Source: Halioxenophilus aromaticivorans (GTDB taxonomy: Bacteria > Pseudomonadota > Gammaproteobacteria > Pseudomonadales > Cellvibrionaceae). From it: a stretch of DNA of 64,000 nucleotides. Shown one piece after another: positions 17,328 through 27,000 of this stretch (within the stretch, counting starts at the first letter, position 1; every line of letters starts with the position of its first letter). A program made the translations under genes and the position numbers. The notes beneath the pieces are model-generated. The model searched no databases and was not told the DNA's origin. It saw only the letters and a list, made by a program, of their open reading frames with translations. The stretch covers positions 744,001-808,000 of the forward strand of contig NZ_AP031496.1 of NCBI RefSeq assembly GCF_042850945.1, written 5' to 3'.

Positions 17328-18491
17328 TTATTGGCCCGTAATGTGATGGTGCTTAAAAAAGTGCCACATACGTTGCGACACGTTGAGTGCGTTGGGGTAG
17401 CTGAATTTGCCTGTTTTACCGCCATACCAGCCGTGGCCTGGCCCGTCCAACCACCAGGTTTCGATGTGCTGGCGCGGCGACTGGCCGCGATAACGAGCAA
17501 AGCGCCAACCGCTGGCGCCGGTTTGGCCGGATTCAACCCGTGCCTTACGGTGCAGCGAGATACCAAAGCACGCGGCCCAGCTGTCGCGCAGGTTTTTGGC
17601 AGCTTTAATAGGCACTACTTCGTCGTCTCTGGAGTGCACAATCATTAAGGGAACCGGCGTTTTGGCCGCAGGCATTTGCGCTTCCATGGTTTTAACCAGC
17701 TTCGCCACCGGACGGTATTGCGTGGGAATGGGCTGGAATAGCTGCACCGCCTGGGCGCTCTCACCGTAGGCCACGCCGGCCACGGCGCAACCAGAAGCGA
17801 TGCGCTCGGATTGGGTCACCATCAGCGCCACCGCCATTCCGGCACCGGAGGATAAACCGGCGACGTGTATGCGAGAGCTGTCCACAGTGTAGTGCTCGCA
17901 GACTTCATCTAAGATGCCGTTGAGATCCGCCACCTCGCCCTGGCCGGCTCGAGTTTGCGCCGGCTGCCACCAAGCCCAGCAGTTTTTGGCGCGCAAGCCT
18001 GTGTAGCTAGACACAAACGGGTACACCACCAAGAAGCCTTCTTGCTCGGCGATCTGGTCCAAATTGGCTATTTTGGCGATGTCGAGGTTGGTTTGATGGC
18101 AACCGTGCAGCACCATCACCAAGGGCATGGCTTTACCGTTTTGATAGTTGCTGGGAATAAAAAGCCGATAGTCTCTATCCCGGGAGCCCTTGTGGCTTTG
18201 GGCTTTAAATCGGCAGTCCAGGCGCTTGGGGGTGAGTTGGCGAAAGCTAAACACCCCATGGCGGGCTTCCACATCGTTGGCCGGCTGGTATTCGGTTTCA
18301 GCACTTGTACCATTGCCCTCGGCCGAGGGTGTCGGTGCCGAAGCCGCTTGAGGTGCCTGATGATTGTGAGCGTGGCTGCCCAGTGCGTCTTTGAGCCAAT
18401 CGTGGATACTGTCTGTTTTCAGTGATGGCGGGTTGTTACCAAACAAATGACGCCAAGCGCTGCGCGCGGTTTTCAGTAATGGGGGCTTCAT
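17328..18491 (-). CDS. PHB depolymerase-family esterase (alpha/beta hydrolase)
   Basis: 387 residues. The Esterase_phd/feruloyl-esterase-like hydrolase core starts at about residue 95 (RDYRLFIPSNYQNGKAMPLV), with the oxyanion region MVLHGCHQTN and nucleophile Ser in AGLSSGAGMAVAL. A charge-relay Asp candidate lies in IVHSRDDEVVP, and the catalytic His in GPGHGWYGG. The first about 90 residues are Ala/Pro/Thr-rich and low in complexity, with no clear signal peptide, so location is uncertain. Likely substrates are short poly-hydroxyalkanoates or ester-linked plant phenolics. Monocistronic. Confidence 0.87.
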   Translation of the reverse strand: MKPPLLKTARSAWRHLFGNNPPSLKTDSIHDWLKDALGSHAHNHQAPQAASAPTPSAEGNGTSAETEYQPANDVEARHGVFSFRQLTPKRLDCRFKAQSHKGSRDRDYRLFIPSNYQNGKAMPLVMVLHGCHQTNLDIAKIANLDQIAEQEGFLVVYPFVSSYTGLRAKNCWAWWQPAQTRAGQGEVADLNGILDEVCEHYTVDSSRIHVAGLSSGAGMAVALMVTQSERIASGCAVAGVAYGESAQAVQLFQPIPTQYRPVAKLVKTMEAQMPAAKTPVPLMIVHSRDDEVVPIKAAKNLRDSWAACFGISLHRKARVESGQTGASGWRFARYRGQSPRQHIETWWLDGPGHGWYGGKTGKFSYPNALNVSQRMWHFFKHHHITGQ

Positions 18492-18850
18492 GGTCTTCGC
18501 AGTGATGGCCTAATTCGCTAAAACGGGTACGCGCATGCCGCGCTAATGGGTTTCTATCCTTAAAAACAATAGGCTTAGATGAGCCTTACATAAGCATAGT
18601 GGCAATTAGCAACTTTGACTGTAAAAGATGGATCAACAATTGGCGCGAAAGTGCACTAATTACGTTACTAATAAGTAGAGCCGCACCATGGCCTGGGTAT
18701 TAACTGCCATTATCGTCACTGCTTGGCAGTGTGTTTAGTGCCAGAGTCTGGTAAAAATAGCCCATGTGCCTGACTAGCTTATTCGCCCCAATCGCCGTTC
18801 CAACCGTGTGCCGCTTTGGCCATCTGCTCTCTTGGTCTTCTATTTAAAGC
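18492..18850. other. Divergent intergenic region, no gene seen
   Basis: 359 bp separating the esterase gene (minus) from the VRR-NUC gene (plus). It must hold both promoters. I found no clear repeat or small ORF with a ribosome-binding site. Confidence 0.4.
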
Positions 18851-20542
18851 ATGCAAGTCGTAAGCCCTTTACCTCAGCTTTACTACCTAGCTAACTTTTT
18901 GGAATTGTTAGAGGGGGTGCAGCAGCAGTACTCAGAAATACTGCCCAAGCCCTACGGCCAGTTTATCCACCGGTTTCAACGGCTATCGCCCAATGCCCAA
19001 GCGCTGTTGGTGCGGCTGTTGTCTCGCAAAGGCAATTATTTCCGCCTGGCCAAGCTGAACTATCCCGAGCTGGGTGAATTGGCAACGGCAGTGGAGGCGC
19101 TTGCTGCCGAGCAGATGGTTGCCCTACAACCCCCCGTTGCCGCTGACGAATGGTTACCGCTGTTCACAAAAAAAGAATGGTTGGCCAAAATTACGGCCGG
19201 TTTGGTGCCCGGTTTGCAGGCTGACCTCGGCTGGAAGCGCACAGAAATGGACAGTGCCTTGCAAACCGCACTGACGGAACTGTCGCCCGATCAGGCCCTA
19301 GAGTTGGCCCAAGAACCGATTGTTGAGCTAAGGGCGCAACCTTTATTTGCCTGGTTAAAATTGTTGTATTTTGGCAATGCGCGGCAGGATTTGAGTGAAT
19401 TTGTGCTGCGCGACCTGGCCCTGTCGCAATTTGAGCCCTACGCCATCAACCGGCAAACCCGGTTGTTTGCCGATTGGGCCCAGGTGAGTGACCACATGGC
19501 CGTGGTAGAACTGGCTGATCGATGGCAGAACACGGCCGGGGACGACATTGAAGCCTTAGTCGCTTTGGCTGAGCAAGTGCCGACGCCTACGGGCGAACCA
19601 CAAGATGCCCGGTTAGAACGCAAATGCGGTCAACTCTTGTGTGATATTGCCCGCCAGTTGGAGCGCTTAGGTGCGTTGTCCCAGGCGCAGCGTTTATTCG
19701 CCAAAACCGGCGAGCTACCGGCGCGTGAGCGCCAGGCGAGAATTTTGGTAAGCCGTGGCCTACCGGAGCAGGCTATCATTCTTTGCCGGGCGATGACTGA
19801 ATCTCCGGCCAGCGATGATGAATTTGAATTCGCCCATGCTTTCGCCTACCGCGTGGCAAAAAAATTACCCTTGGCGTACTGGCCGAAGCCCACGGTATAC
19901 CAACCGCCCACCGAGCACTGGCGTTGCCCAAAGGAGCCAGGCGAGTGGGGCGCGCGCCTACCGGAGTGGGCCGTGGCAAAAAAATTATCTGCTAGCGGGC
20001 GTTGTTTTTATGTTGAAAACCACTTGTTTCTTACCGTGTTTGCACTGGTTTATTGGCCAGTATTTTTTGCCCCGGTGGCGGGCGCCTTTAGTCACCCGTT
20101 TCAGAGCCAGCCCCACGATTTATACAGCCAGGATTTTCTCAAACGCCGGCCCGATGTGTTGGCCAAAACCGAAGCTTGGGCTTTTTCTGCTGGCCCAGAC
20201 GGACATTTGCCATTGCCGTGTTTGTTGCAGCGGCTAGAACAAAAAAACGGTATCAATCACAGTTTGGTATTTTGGCCGGCAGTGGACGAGGCGTTACTCA
20301 CACTGGCGATAGAAAATATCAGCGTCAAAGATTGGCGGGCCATTTTTGACTATTTATGGGGTGATTTACGAGCCCGGCGCAAAGGCCTGCCGGACTTAAT
20401 TTATTTTCCGAGTGCCGGCGGCGCAGAGCTGATTGAGGTCAAAGGCCCGGGCGACAAATTGCAAACCCATCAGCGTCGCTGGTTGGCTTTTTTTCATCAA
20501 GCGGGCATTGCCCACCGGGTGGTCAATGTTGCCTGGCAATAA
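18851..20542 (+). CDS. FAN1-like VRR-NUC domain structure-specific nuclease
   Basis: 563 residues, close to bacterial FAN1 homologues. An N-terminal SAP-like/DNA-binding region has FIHRFQRLSPNAQALLVRLLSRKGNYFR. A helical TPR-like middle follows. The C-terminal VRR-NUC nuclease domain has catalytic D515 in GLPDLIYF, E529-V-K531 in ELIEVKGPGD, and LQTHQRRWLAFFHQAG. FAN1 enzymes incise 5' flaps and unhook DNA interstrand crosslinks. The stop overlaps the helicase start by 17 bp, so the two are translationally coupled and presumably act together in repair. Confidence 0.92.
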   Translation: MQVVSPLPQLYYLANFLELLEGVQQQYSEILPKPYGQFIHRFQRLSPNAQALLVRLLSRKGNYFRLAKLNYPELGELATAVEALAAEQMVALQPPVAADEWLPLFTKKEWLAKITAGLVPGLQADLGWKRTEMDSALQTALTELSPDQALELAQEPIVELRAQPLFAWLKLLYFGNARQDLSEFVLRDLALSQFEPYAINRQTRLFADWAQVSDHMAVVELADRWQNTAGDDIEALVALAEQVPTPTGEPQDARLERKCGQLLCDIARQLERLGALSQAQRLFAKTGELPARERQARILVSRGLPEQAIILCRAMTESPASDDEFEFAHAFAYRVAKKLPLAYWPKPTVYQPPTEHWRCPKEPGEWGARLPEWAVAKKLSASGRCFYVENHLFLTVFALVYWPVFFAPVAGAFSHPFQSQPHDLYSQDFLKRRPDVLAKTEAWAFSAGPDGHLPLPCLLQRLEQKNGINHSLVFWPAVDEALLTLAIENISVKDWRAIFDYLWGDLRARRKGLPDLIYFPSAGGAELIEVKGPGDKLQTHQRRWLAFFHQAGIAHRVVNVAWQ

Positions 20543-22964
20543 AGTGCCTCGGGTAAGCGTTGGTAACCTGGTCGCCTTTGTGGCGCGCAGTGGTGATCTC
20601 GGCGCCGGCGGCACCGCCGGCCCCACGGCGCAGCAGGGCACCGCCGGCCACCAGTGGTTAGCGAAAAAAAAGCCCAAGTCTTGGCTCAGTGAAGTTTCTG
20701 TAAAGCATACTTTTGATACGCCCCATGGCCCATTGCAAGTGGCCGGCCGGATTGACTTTGCTCGCTTTTCCGCCGGTAAAAACCCGTTAGTAGAAGAAGT
20801 AAAAACCTGCCTGGGTGACCCGCAACAAGATTTTGGGGCCAGTGAGCATTGGGCGCAGGCATTGGTGTACGGCTATTTATTAGCACACAGCGACGAGCGG
20901 TTGGCTGAAAACGTAAAACCGGCGTTATTAACCGAGCACGACCTGCTGCCGGCACAAAGCCAATTGGATATTCGGCTAACGCGGTTGGATTTGCTCAATC
21001 GCAAAACCCACAGTGAAACACGTACTCACACAGTAGCGGAGTTAACGGAAAAAACTCAACAATGGGTAGCTCAGTACACGGCTTGGTTGCACCTGGTGGC
21101 GCAACAGCGCGAGAAGAGTATTGCCTCTGCCCAAGGGCTGGCCTTTCCTTATCCAGAGTATCGGCCACAACAACAAGCGGTGGCTCGGCACGTTTTTCGG
21201 TGCGTGCGCGATGCGCGGCATTTGCTGTTAGAAGCTCCCACCGGCTCGGGTAAAACCCTAAGCGTGTGTTTCCCGCTGGTGAAAGCCCTGGGTGAGCAAG
21301 CCGCCAATAAAGTTTTGTATTTAACCACCAAGGGCTCCAGCCAGCAGGTGGTGTTGGCGTGTTTAACACAACTGCAAAAGCACGGGTTGGCCCTGTCGCT
21401 GTTGCAAATCAGCGCCAAAAGTAAGTCTTGCCCCTGTGCCGCAAGCGATGGCGAAAACTACCAAGATTGTCCGCGCCGTGTGGGCTATTACGATCGTCTG
21501 CCCAAGGCTCGGCAGGAGGCGCTGAGCCTGGGTTGGCTGGACGAAAAAGCGATACAGCAATTGTGCCTGCGCCACCGTCTGTGCCCGTTTGAATTCAGCT
21601 TAGAAATGGCTGCCTGGGCTGACTGGGTCGTCGGCGATGCCAATTATTGGTACGACCCGGTGATTCGGTTGGCGGTGTTGGAGCAAGGTGCTAAACCGGC
21701 CGTTGTGGTTGATGAGGTGCACAATTTACCGGATCGTACTCGAGCTATGTTTAGCGCCCAGCTAACCAGTTTCGATTTGCAACAAATCGCTGATTTCGTA
21801 CTGCCATCTTTGCAATCGCCGCTTATGGTTAAGCGCCATAAAAAATGCACGCGGGTACTCTCACAGTTAGCGTTTAGCGCTGGCCAGTTTAGCTTTGAGC
21901 AAACTTTGCCGGCCAGTCGCCTGGCCGATCTGTTTACTGCCGTGGAAGAATTATTGGTGGTAATAGACGAGGCTCGAACGCAGCCCTTGCCCGGCGTAAT
22001 GGATTCTCTTTTTGGCAATGATATTGGCCAATACCTACAGCCGCTGCGGCGATTTTTGGCATTGCAAAATTATTTGGCTGAGCATCACATTTGTGTGGTT
22101 ACCGCCGAACGTAAAAACGCAGTGCAATGCCAATTAATATGTTTAAACGCTGGGCCCTACATTGCGGCTAGGCGGAGTGATAGCCAAATGCAATTGGGTT
22201 ATTCTGCCACGCTGAATCCGGCCAACTATTATTTGGATAACCTAGGGCTATCCGATTGCGATAGCGATGCCTTGCATTGGTTGCAATTGCCCAGTTATTT
22301 TCCTGCGCAACATCGCAGCGTTACCTTGGTAACTTGCGTTAACACTCGCTGGCAAAACCGTGCGGAAAGTTTGCCCCAATTAATCGCCACTATTAATGCG
22401 GTGGTGGACAGCGCGCGGGGTAATTATCTTTTGTTTATGCCGTCGTTTGAGTACATGGATTTATTGCTCAATCAAATTCCCGCGGAGCAACGCAGGCTCT
22501 GGGTAGTGCAACCCCAGGCCAGCTCCGAAGCCGATCGCCAAGTGTTTGTGGAAGCCATTATTAATGCTAGCCAACCCACGGTTGCGGTGGCGGTGATGGG
22601 CGGAGTATTTGGAGAAGCGTTGGACTTACCCAGTGGCGCATTGCGTGGCGTCATGGTGGTGGGTACGGGCATGGGGCAGCCCAATGTCACCAACAAGGCG
22701 CTACAACAATATTGGCAGCAGCAGGGGCGAGATGGATTCGACTACAGTTTTCGCGCACCGGGTTTTACCCGGGTAGTACAGGCAGCGGGGCGAGTGGTGC
22801 GATCCGAATCAGACAGGGGTGCCGTGGTGCTTATCGATGACCGGTTTACGCATTCGGTGTATCAGCCGTTGTTTCCTCCACACTGGCAGCCGGCAGTGGC
22901 CAACAGTGTGGAGGCGTTGCAGACGCGGTTGCACGCGTTTTGGCAAGACAAAACAGTGACTTAG
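20526..22964 (+). CDS. Fe-S superfamily 2 helicase (DinG/XPD-like) with N-terminal PD-(D/E)XK-like domain
   Basis: 812 residues from ATG 20526 (MLPGNKVPRVSVGNLV). The N-terminal about 190 residues contain D77 and E91-V-K93, spaced as in a PD-(D/E)XK (RecB/Cas4-like) nuclease fold. The helicase has Walker A APTGSGKT at 237-244, a DEVH box in VVVDEVHNLPD, and four Cys between them (SCPCAAS, QDCPRR, LCLRHRLCPFE) for a 4Fe-4S cluster. The C-terminal motif VI region is GFTRVVQAAGRVVRSESDRG. It should be a 5'-3' DNA helicase. A longer frame from 20433 overlaps the nuclease gene and is not preferred. Overlap with the FAN1-like gene marks it as that enzyme's partner. Confidence 0.91.
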   Translation: MLPGNKVPRVSVGNLVAFVARSGDLGAGGTAGPTAQQGTAGHQWLAKKKPKSWLSEVSVKHTFDTPHGPLQVAGRIDFARFSAGKNPLVEEVKTCLGDPQQDFGASEHWAQALVYGYLLAHSDERLAENVKPALLTEHDLLPAQSQLDIRLTRLDLLNRKTHSETRTHTVAELTEKTQQWVAQYTAWLHLVAQQREKSIASAQGLAFPYPEYRPQQQAVARHVFRCVRDARHLLLEAPTGSGKTLSVCFPLVKALGEQAANKVLYLTTKGSSQQVVLACLTQLQKHGLALSLLQISAKSKSCPCAASDGENYQDCPRRVGYYDRLPKARQEALSLGWLDEKAIQQLCLRHRLCPFEFSLEMAAWADWVVGDANYWYDPVIRLAVLEQGAKPAVVVDEVHNLPDRTRAMFSAQLTSFDLQQIADFVLPSLQSPLMVKRHKKCTRVLSQLAFSAGQFSFEQTLPASRLADLFTAVEELLVVIDEARTQPLPGVMDSLFGNDIGQYLQPLRRFLALQNYLAEHHICVVTAERKNAVQCQLICLNAGPYIAARRSDSQMQLGYSATLNPANYYLDNLGLSDCDSDALHWLQLPSYFPAQHRSVTLVTCVNTRWQNRAESLPQLIATINAVVDSARGNYLLFMPSFEYMDLLLNQIPAEQRRLWVVQPQASSEADRQVFVEAIINASQPTVAVAVMGGVFGEALDLPSGALRGVMVVGTGMGQPNVTNKALQQYWQQQGRDGFDYSFRAPGFTRVVQAAGRVVRSESDRGAVVLIDDRFTHSVYQPLFPPHWQPAVANSVEALQTRLHAFWQDKTVT

Positions 22965-23119
22965 TAGCAGCGGTTGTTGCAATGACGGTCGCCGTAATAA
23001 TTGTCGGCGTAGTTGCAGTCGGTTTCGGCACACTGGTTTTCTTGGCTGATGCTTAAAGCGACTGGCTGCACGGTGTGATAAGAAAATAATGAGGTTAATA
23101 CTTGTGCTAAAAAGTTCAT
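22961..23119 (-). CDS. Small Cys-rich protein of unknown function (52 residues)
   Basis: Short frame starting MNFLAQVLTSLFSYHT. GGAG lies nine bases before its ATG (23119), and an in-frame earlier ATG sits at 23134. A hydrophobic N-terminal half is followed by a polar tail with five Cys (QENQCAETDCNYADN, then GDRHCNNRCY at the end), rich in Tyr/Asn/Asp. The pattern suggests a small exported or metal/disulfide-containing peptide, but there is no basic N-region typical of a Sec signal. Its last bases overlap the convergent helicase stop. No family recognised; I rate it as a probable but unproven gene. Confidence 0.5.
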   Translation of the reverse strand: MNFLAQVLTSLFSYHTVQPVALSISQENQCAETDCNYADNYYGDRHCNNRCY

Positions 23120-23566
23120 AACAGAATACTCCATGGTATTGGTTGATGTGGTTTTTGTAAGGATGGGTAATCAAACCCAACACCTGCAGTCTGCCTGTTA
23201 ACTATCCATAGTAAAACTCAGTTTATTTTACCAAGCTGATAGCTAAAGTTGATGGTTAAGCAGGGTAGTGGTTGATCATGGAAGTTAAGTCAGGTTGGTA
23301 AGATTGGTAAGATTAAAAGCCACGCCGTGTAATGATGTTTCGGTGTGCGCACAATGGGCGACGCTTTTTCTTGCACAAACATTAGCGCTTGTTAATAACA
23401 GCTCAACATAACTAAACGCGATAAAAAATAACTGTGACTATCGCCGTGGTATACTGCGCCAATAGGCTTCGTTGTCGATAGTTGACTGCTATGATGTGAG
23501 GCAAAGTGGCGGTGCACTAACCTGCACAGAGTCAGGCTCATTGGTCAACAAGATTAGAGGGCACTT
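23120..23566. other. Intergenic region, no further gene seen
   Basis: 447 bp, noticeably AT-richer than the genes around it. It contains a 9-bp tandem repeat TTGGTAAGA x2 at 23295-23312. It should carry the promoters of the divergent small Cys-rich gene and the GFA-family gene. Confidence 0.45.
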
Positions 23567-23950
23567 ATGGTGTATTCCGGTGGCTGTCATTGTGGTGCAG
23601 TGCGTTACACGGTAGAGGCGTCCGGCCAACTTAGAGCCGATGAATGCAACTGTTCCATTTGTTACAAACTGGGGTATCTGCATCTCATCGTACCCCAGAG
23701 CAAATTTTGTTTAGTAAAAGGTGAGCGAGCGCTCACCGAATACACATTCAATACCCACGTTGCCAAGCACCGATTTTGCAAGCACTGTGGAATTAAAGCG
23801 TTTTATGTTCCCCGTTCACACCCCGATAAAATCAGCGTTAATGTGCGTACCTTTGATGAGCTCCCGCAACAGCTGGTGGTGGAGCCGTTTGACGGCAAAC
23901 ACTGGGAACAAAATGTGGCCGCGCTACGGGCAAAAGATGTGCACCGTTAG
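23567..23950 (+). CDS. GFA (glutathione-dependent formaldehyde-activating / CENP-V) family protein
   Basis: 127-residue zinc-binding protein with the Mss4-like fold. Zinc ligands are visible in GGCHCGAVRYT, ECNCSICYKLG and HRFCKHCGIKAFY. Despite the family name, most members are not proven formaldehyde-glutathione enzymes, so the reaction is unknown. It precedes the Amt-GGDEF-EAL gene by 54 bp on the same strand and may share its transcript. Confidence 0.9.
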   Translation: MVYSGGCHCGAVRYTVEASGQLRADECNCSICYKLGYLHLIVPQSKFCLVKGERALTEYTFNTHVAKHRFCKHCGIKAFYVPRSHPDKISVNVRTFDELPQQLVVEPFDGKHWEQNVAALRAKDVHR

Positions 23951-24004
23951 ACGCGCCGCCAAAGCCTTAGGCTGCACTACCTACAGGGATGCTAACAGCA
24001 GTAC

Positions 24005-27000
24005 ATGATAAATCCGCTAGACAACACCGACCCCAGTTGGTTGGTTCTCTCCGCCGCTCTGGTGCTGACAGCGCAGGTGGGCTTTGCGTGTGTAGAAGCT
24101 GGCCTGGTGCAAACCAATAATCGAATTAATATCGCCATAAAAGGCATGGCTTGTGCTGTGTTCGCAGTGTTGGCTTTTTGGCTGATTGGGTTTGGCGTTA
24201 TGGCCGGTAACGACGTCGGCGGTTGGATGGGCACCAGCCTATTCGCCGTGGACATTCGCAACCAAACCACGGCCGTGGGGGCGTACTTTCTGTTCAATGC
24301 TGCACTTTGCGTGACGGGTGTCGCCGTGGTGTCTCTGGCCGTGGCCGAGCGCATGCGATTTAACGGTTATTTGTGTCTGTCGTTATTGGTGGCGGGGCTA
24401 ATTTTTCCGGCGGCGGGTCATTGGGTTTGGGCTCGGCAAGACGGTGCTCCGGCCGGTTGGCTAAGCCGCTTGGGTTTTGTCGATTTTGCCGGCAGCACGG
24501 CTTTGCACGTCAGTGCTGGTGCCGCCGCACTGGCTGCAGCCCTGGTGTTGGGGCCGCGCCTGGGTGGCTTTATGGATGCCGGTACCAAGCGTACCGTGTC
24601 GGGCAATGTATCCATCGCCTTTGCTGGCTTAGCGTTTCTGTTGGTGGCATGGTTCGGTTTAGTCGGTGGCAGTGACTCGGCGTTTGGTAATCAGGTGCCG
24701 GCCATTATTGCTAACCTATTGCTGTCCGCCGCTGCCGCCACTGGCACCGCGTTACTGGTCAGCCGGCTAGATTTACTGTCGTCTCAAAGCAGCGTGCTAA
24801 CACCACTTACCGGCTGTTTGGCGGGCTTGGTGGCAATCTGTGGTGGAGGCTTCGCAGTGAGCAGCGGTTCCGCCGTTATTATTGGTGTGGGTGCGGCACT
24901 GGCTATGTCTATTATCGATCACATATTAGTTCAACGCCGGATAGACGACGTTGCCTGTGTGGTGGCTGTGTTTTTAGGGGCCGGCGCCTGGGGATCTCTC
25001 ACGGTGGCTCTGTTTATTGATGAGGCCGAACTGCAAATGACCACCCGCGCAGCGCAACTGGGCGTGCAATCTTTGGGCGTGGTGAGCGTTGCTGTGTGGT
25101 CCTTTGCCGTGTGCTTTGTCGCGCTTAAACTAATTAATATCGTGTGGCCATTGCGAGTTAGTGAAGAGGCCGAACTGGATGGCTTAGACCACCAAGAGCA
25201 TGGCATAGAAAGCCGCCTACAGCGGTTGCTGAAAGTATTGGATAAACACGGCGATGAGCCTGCCTTGGAGCCCACCGGCCAAGTAACACTGAGTGAGATT
25301 GGGCAAACCGCCGAGCGTTACAAGCGAGTGCTGGATTCCATCGACAAGGCCGTGCGCAAGGCCCAGGCCATCGTCCGCGATTTACCCCAGGGTGTACTGA
25401 CCTGTAACAGCGAGGGTATTATTACCAGTATTAACCCCGCGGCGGAAACCATTTTTGGTGTGGCCTCGGCGGAGGCCATTGGCCGGTCCATTAAAGTGTT
25501 GTTCGCCAAAGAAAGAATTGTGCGCGACGACAAACAAGAGCGGCTATTCGGTGTGTTGGAGTTGAATCGCACTATCGAAACCTTCGGTGTGCATCCGGGC
25601 AGAGAATCGTTCCGGGTTGAGGTTACTGCATCCCAGGGCGAGGCTAACGGCCAGCAGCAGTTGATTGTGTTGGTGCGAGACATCCACAATAAACGGCAAT
25701 TGGAAGATCAGCTGTTTAAAGAGCAAGAGCGTGCCTTGGTAACCTTGGGCTCCATCGCCGATGGTGTGATAACCACGGACGTTAACGGCAAGGTGAAATA
25801 CCTTAATGCCGCGGCCGAGCGGCTGACTGGCTGGGGTAGCGCCGAGGCCCGCGGATTTCCCTTCGAGCGTGTCTTTCTAAACAGTGAAGACCAAAGCCAC
25901 ATCGTCGGCAAACTGCAAAAGGTACTGGCGGGCAGTGCGCTCAGCGAGGACTTCAACCAAACGACCCTGCAAGGCAAACGCGGCAATGAGCAGCCCGTAA
26001 GCTACACACTGGCTCCCATTAAAGATCAGTTTGGCGATACCTTTGGCTGCGTAGCCGTATTTCACGATGTCACCAGCACCCAAGCCTTGCAGCGCAAGCT
26101 TTCTCATCAAGCCACCCACGACGACCTGACCGGTGTGCTTAATCGCAACGGATTTGAACGTGTCGCCCAGCGCTTGCTTAATCGCAGCGTAAATCTGGGC
26201 GAGCAGCACGTGCTGGGGTTTATGGATTTAGACCAATTCAAAACCGTTAACGACACCTGTGGCCATCAGGCCGGCGATGAGCTGCTGCGGCAAATTGCTC
26301 AATTGATTAAAAAGCAATTGCGCAGCGATGATACGCTGGCCCGCATGGGCGGCGACGAGTTCTGCATTTTGCTGCAAAACTGTAACGAGGATAATGGCCT
26401 GCACATTGCCGAAATTATTCGCGATGCCATAGCAGCCTATCGATTCTCCTGGGAGGGCAAACAATTTAGTGTGGGAGCCTCCATTGGCCTGGTAAAAATT
26501 ACCCGCGACACCCCCAGCTTGCCTAAATTAATGAGCCTGGCAGATAGCGCCTGCTACGCGGCCAAGGACGAAGGCCGCAATCGGGTTAATTTGTATCGCC
26601 CTAACGATTTGGAATTGGCCGAGCGCCGAGGCCAGGTGGAATGGATTGCTAAAATTCGACAGGCCTTGGATACCGATTCTCTGAGGTTATTTTTCCAGCC
26701 CATCGAACCCCTACAAGGCGAGCGCCAAGCCACCGGCCACATCGAGGTTTTTGTGCATCTGTTGGGTGAGAACGGCAAATTAGTACCGCCGGGGGCGTTT
26801 ATTCCTGCCGCCGAGCGTTACAGTGTCATCCAAGAAGTTGATATGTGGGTGGTGCGCAACGCGTTGGCATGGTTGGGTGATTATCAACGCCGGCCCGCTG
26901 CCAGCCCCATGGTGTGTTCCATCAATTTATCGGGTACCACCATCAGCGATAAAAAGAGTTTGGATAAAATCATCGAATTGATCGAAGACAGCCAGGTGGA

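Noticed and set aside
20433..20525. Earlier start of the Fe-S helicase
   Set aside because: It would overlap the nuclease's catalytic region by more than 100 bp and adds residues without family resemblance.
22809..23183. 124-codon minus-strand frame at the helicase 3' end
   Set aside because: Lys/Arg/Gln/Leu-rich shadow of the helicase; the Cys-rich frame in a different register has the ribosome-binding site.
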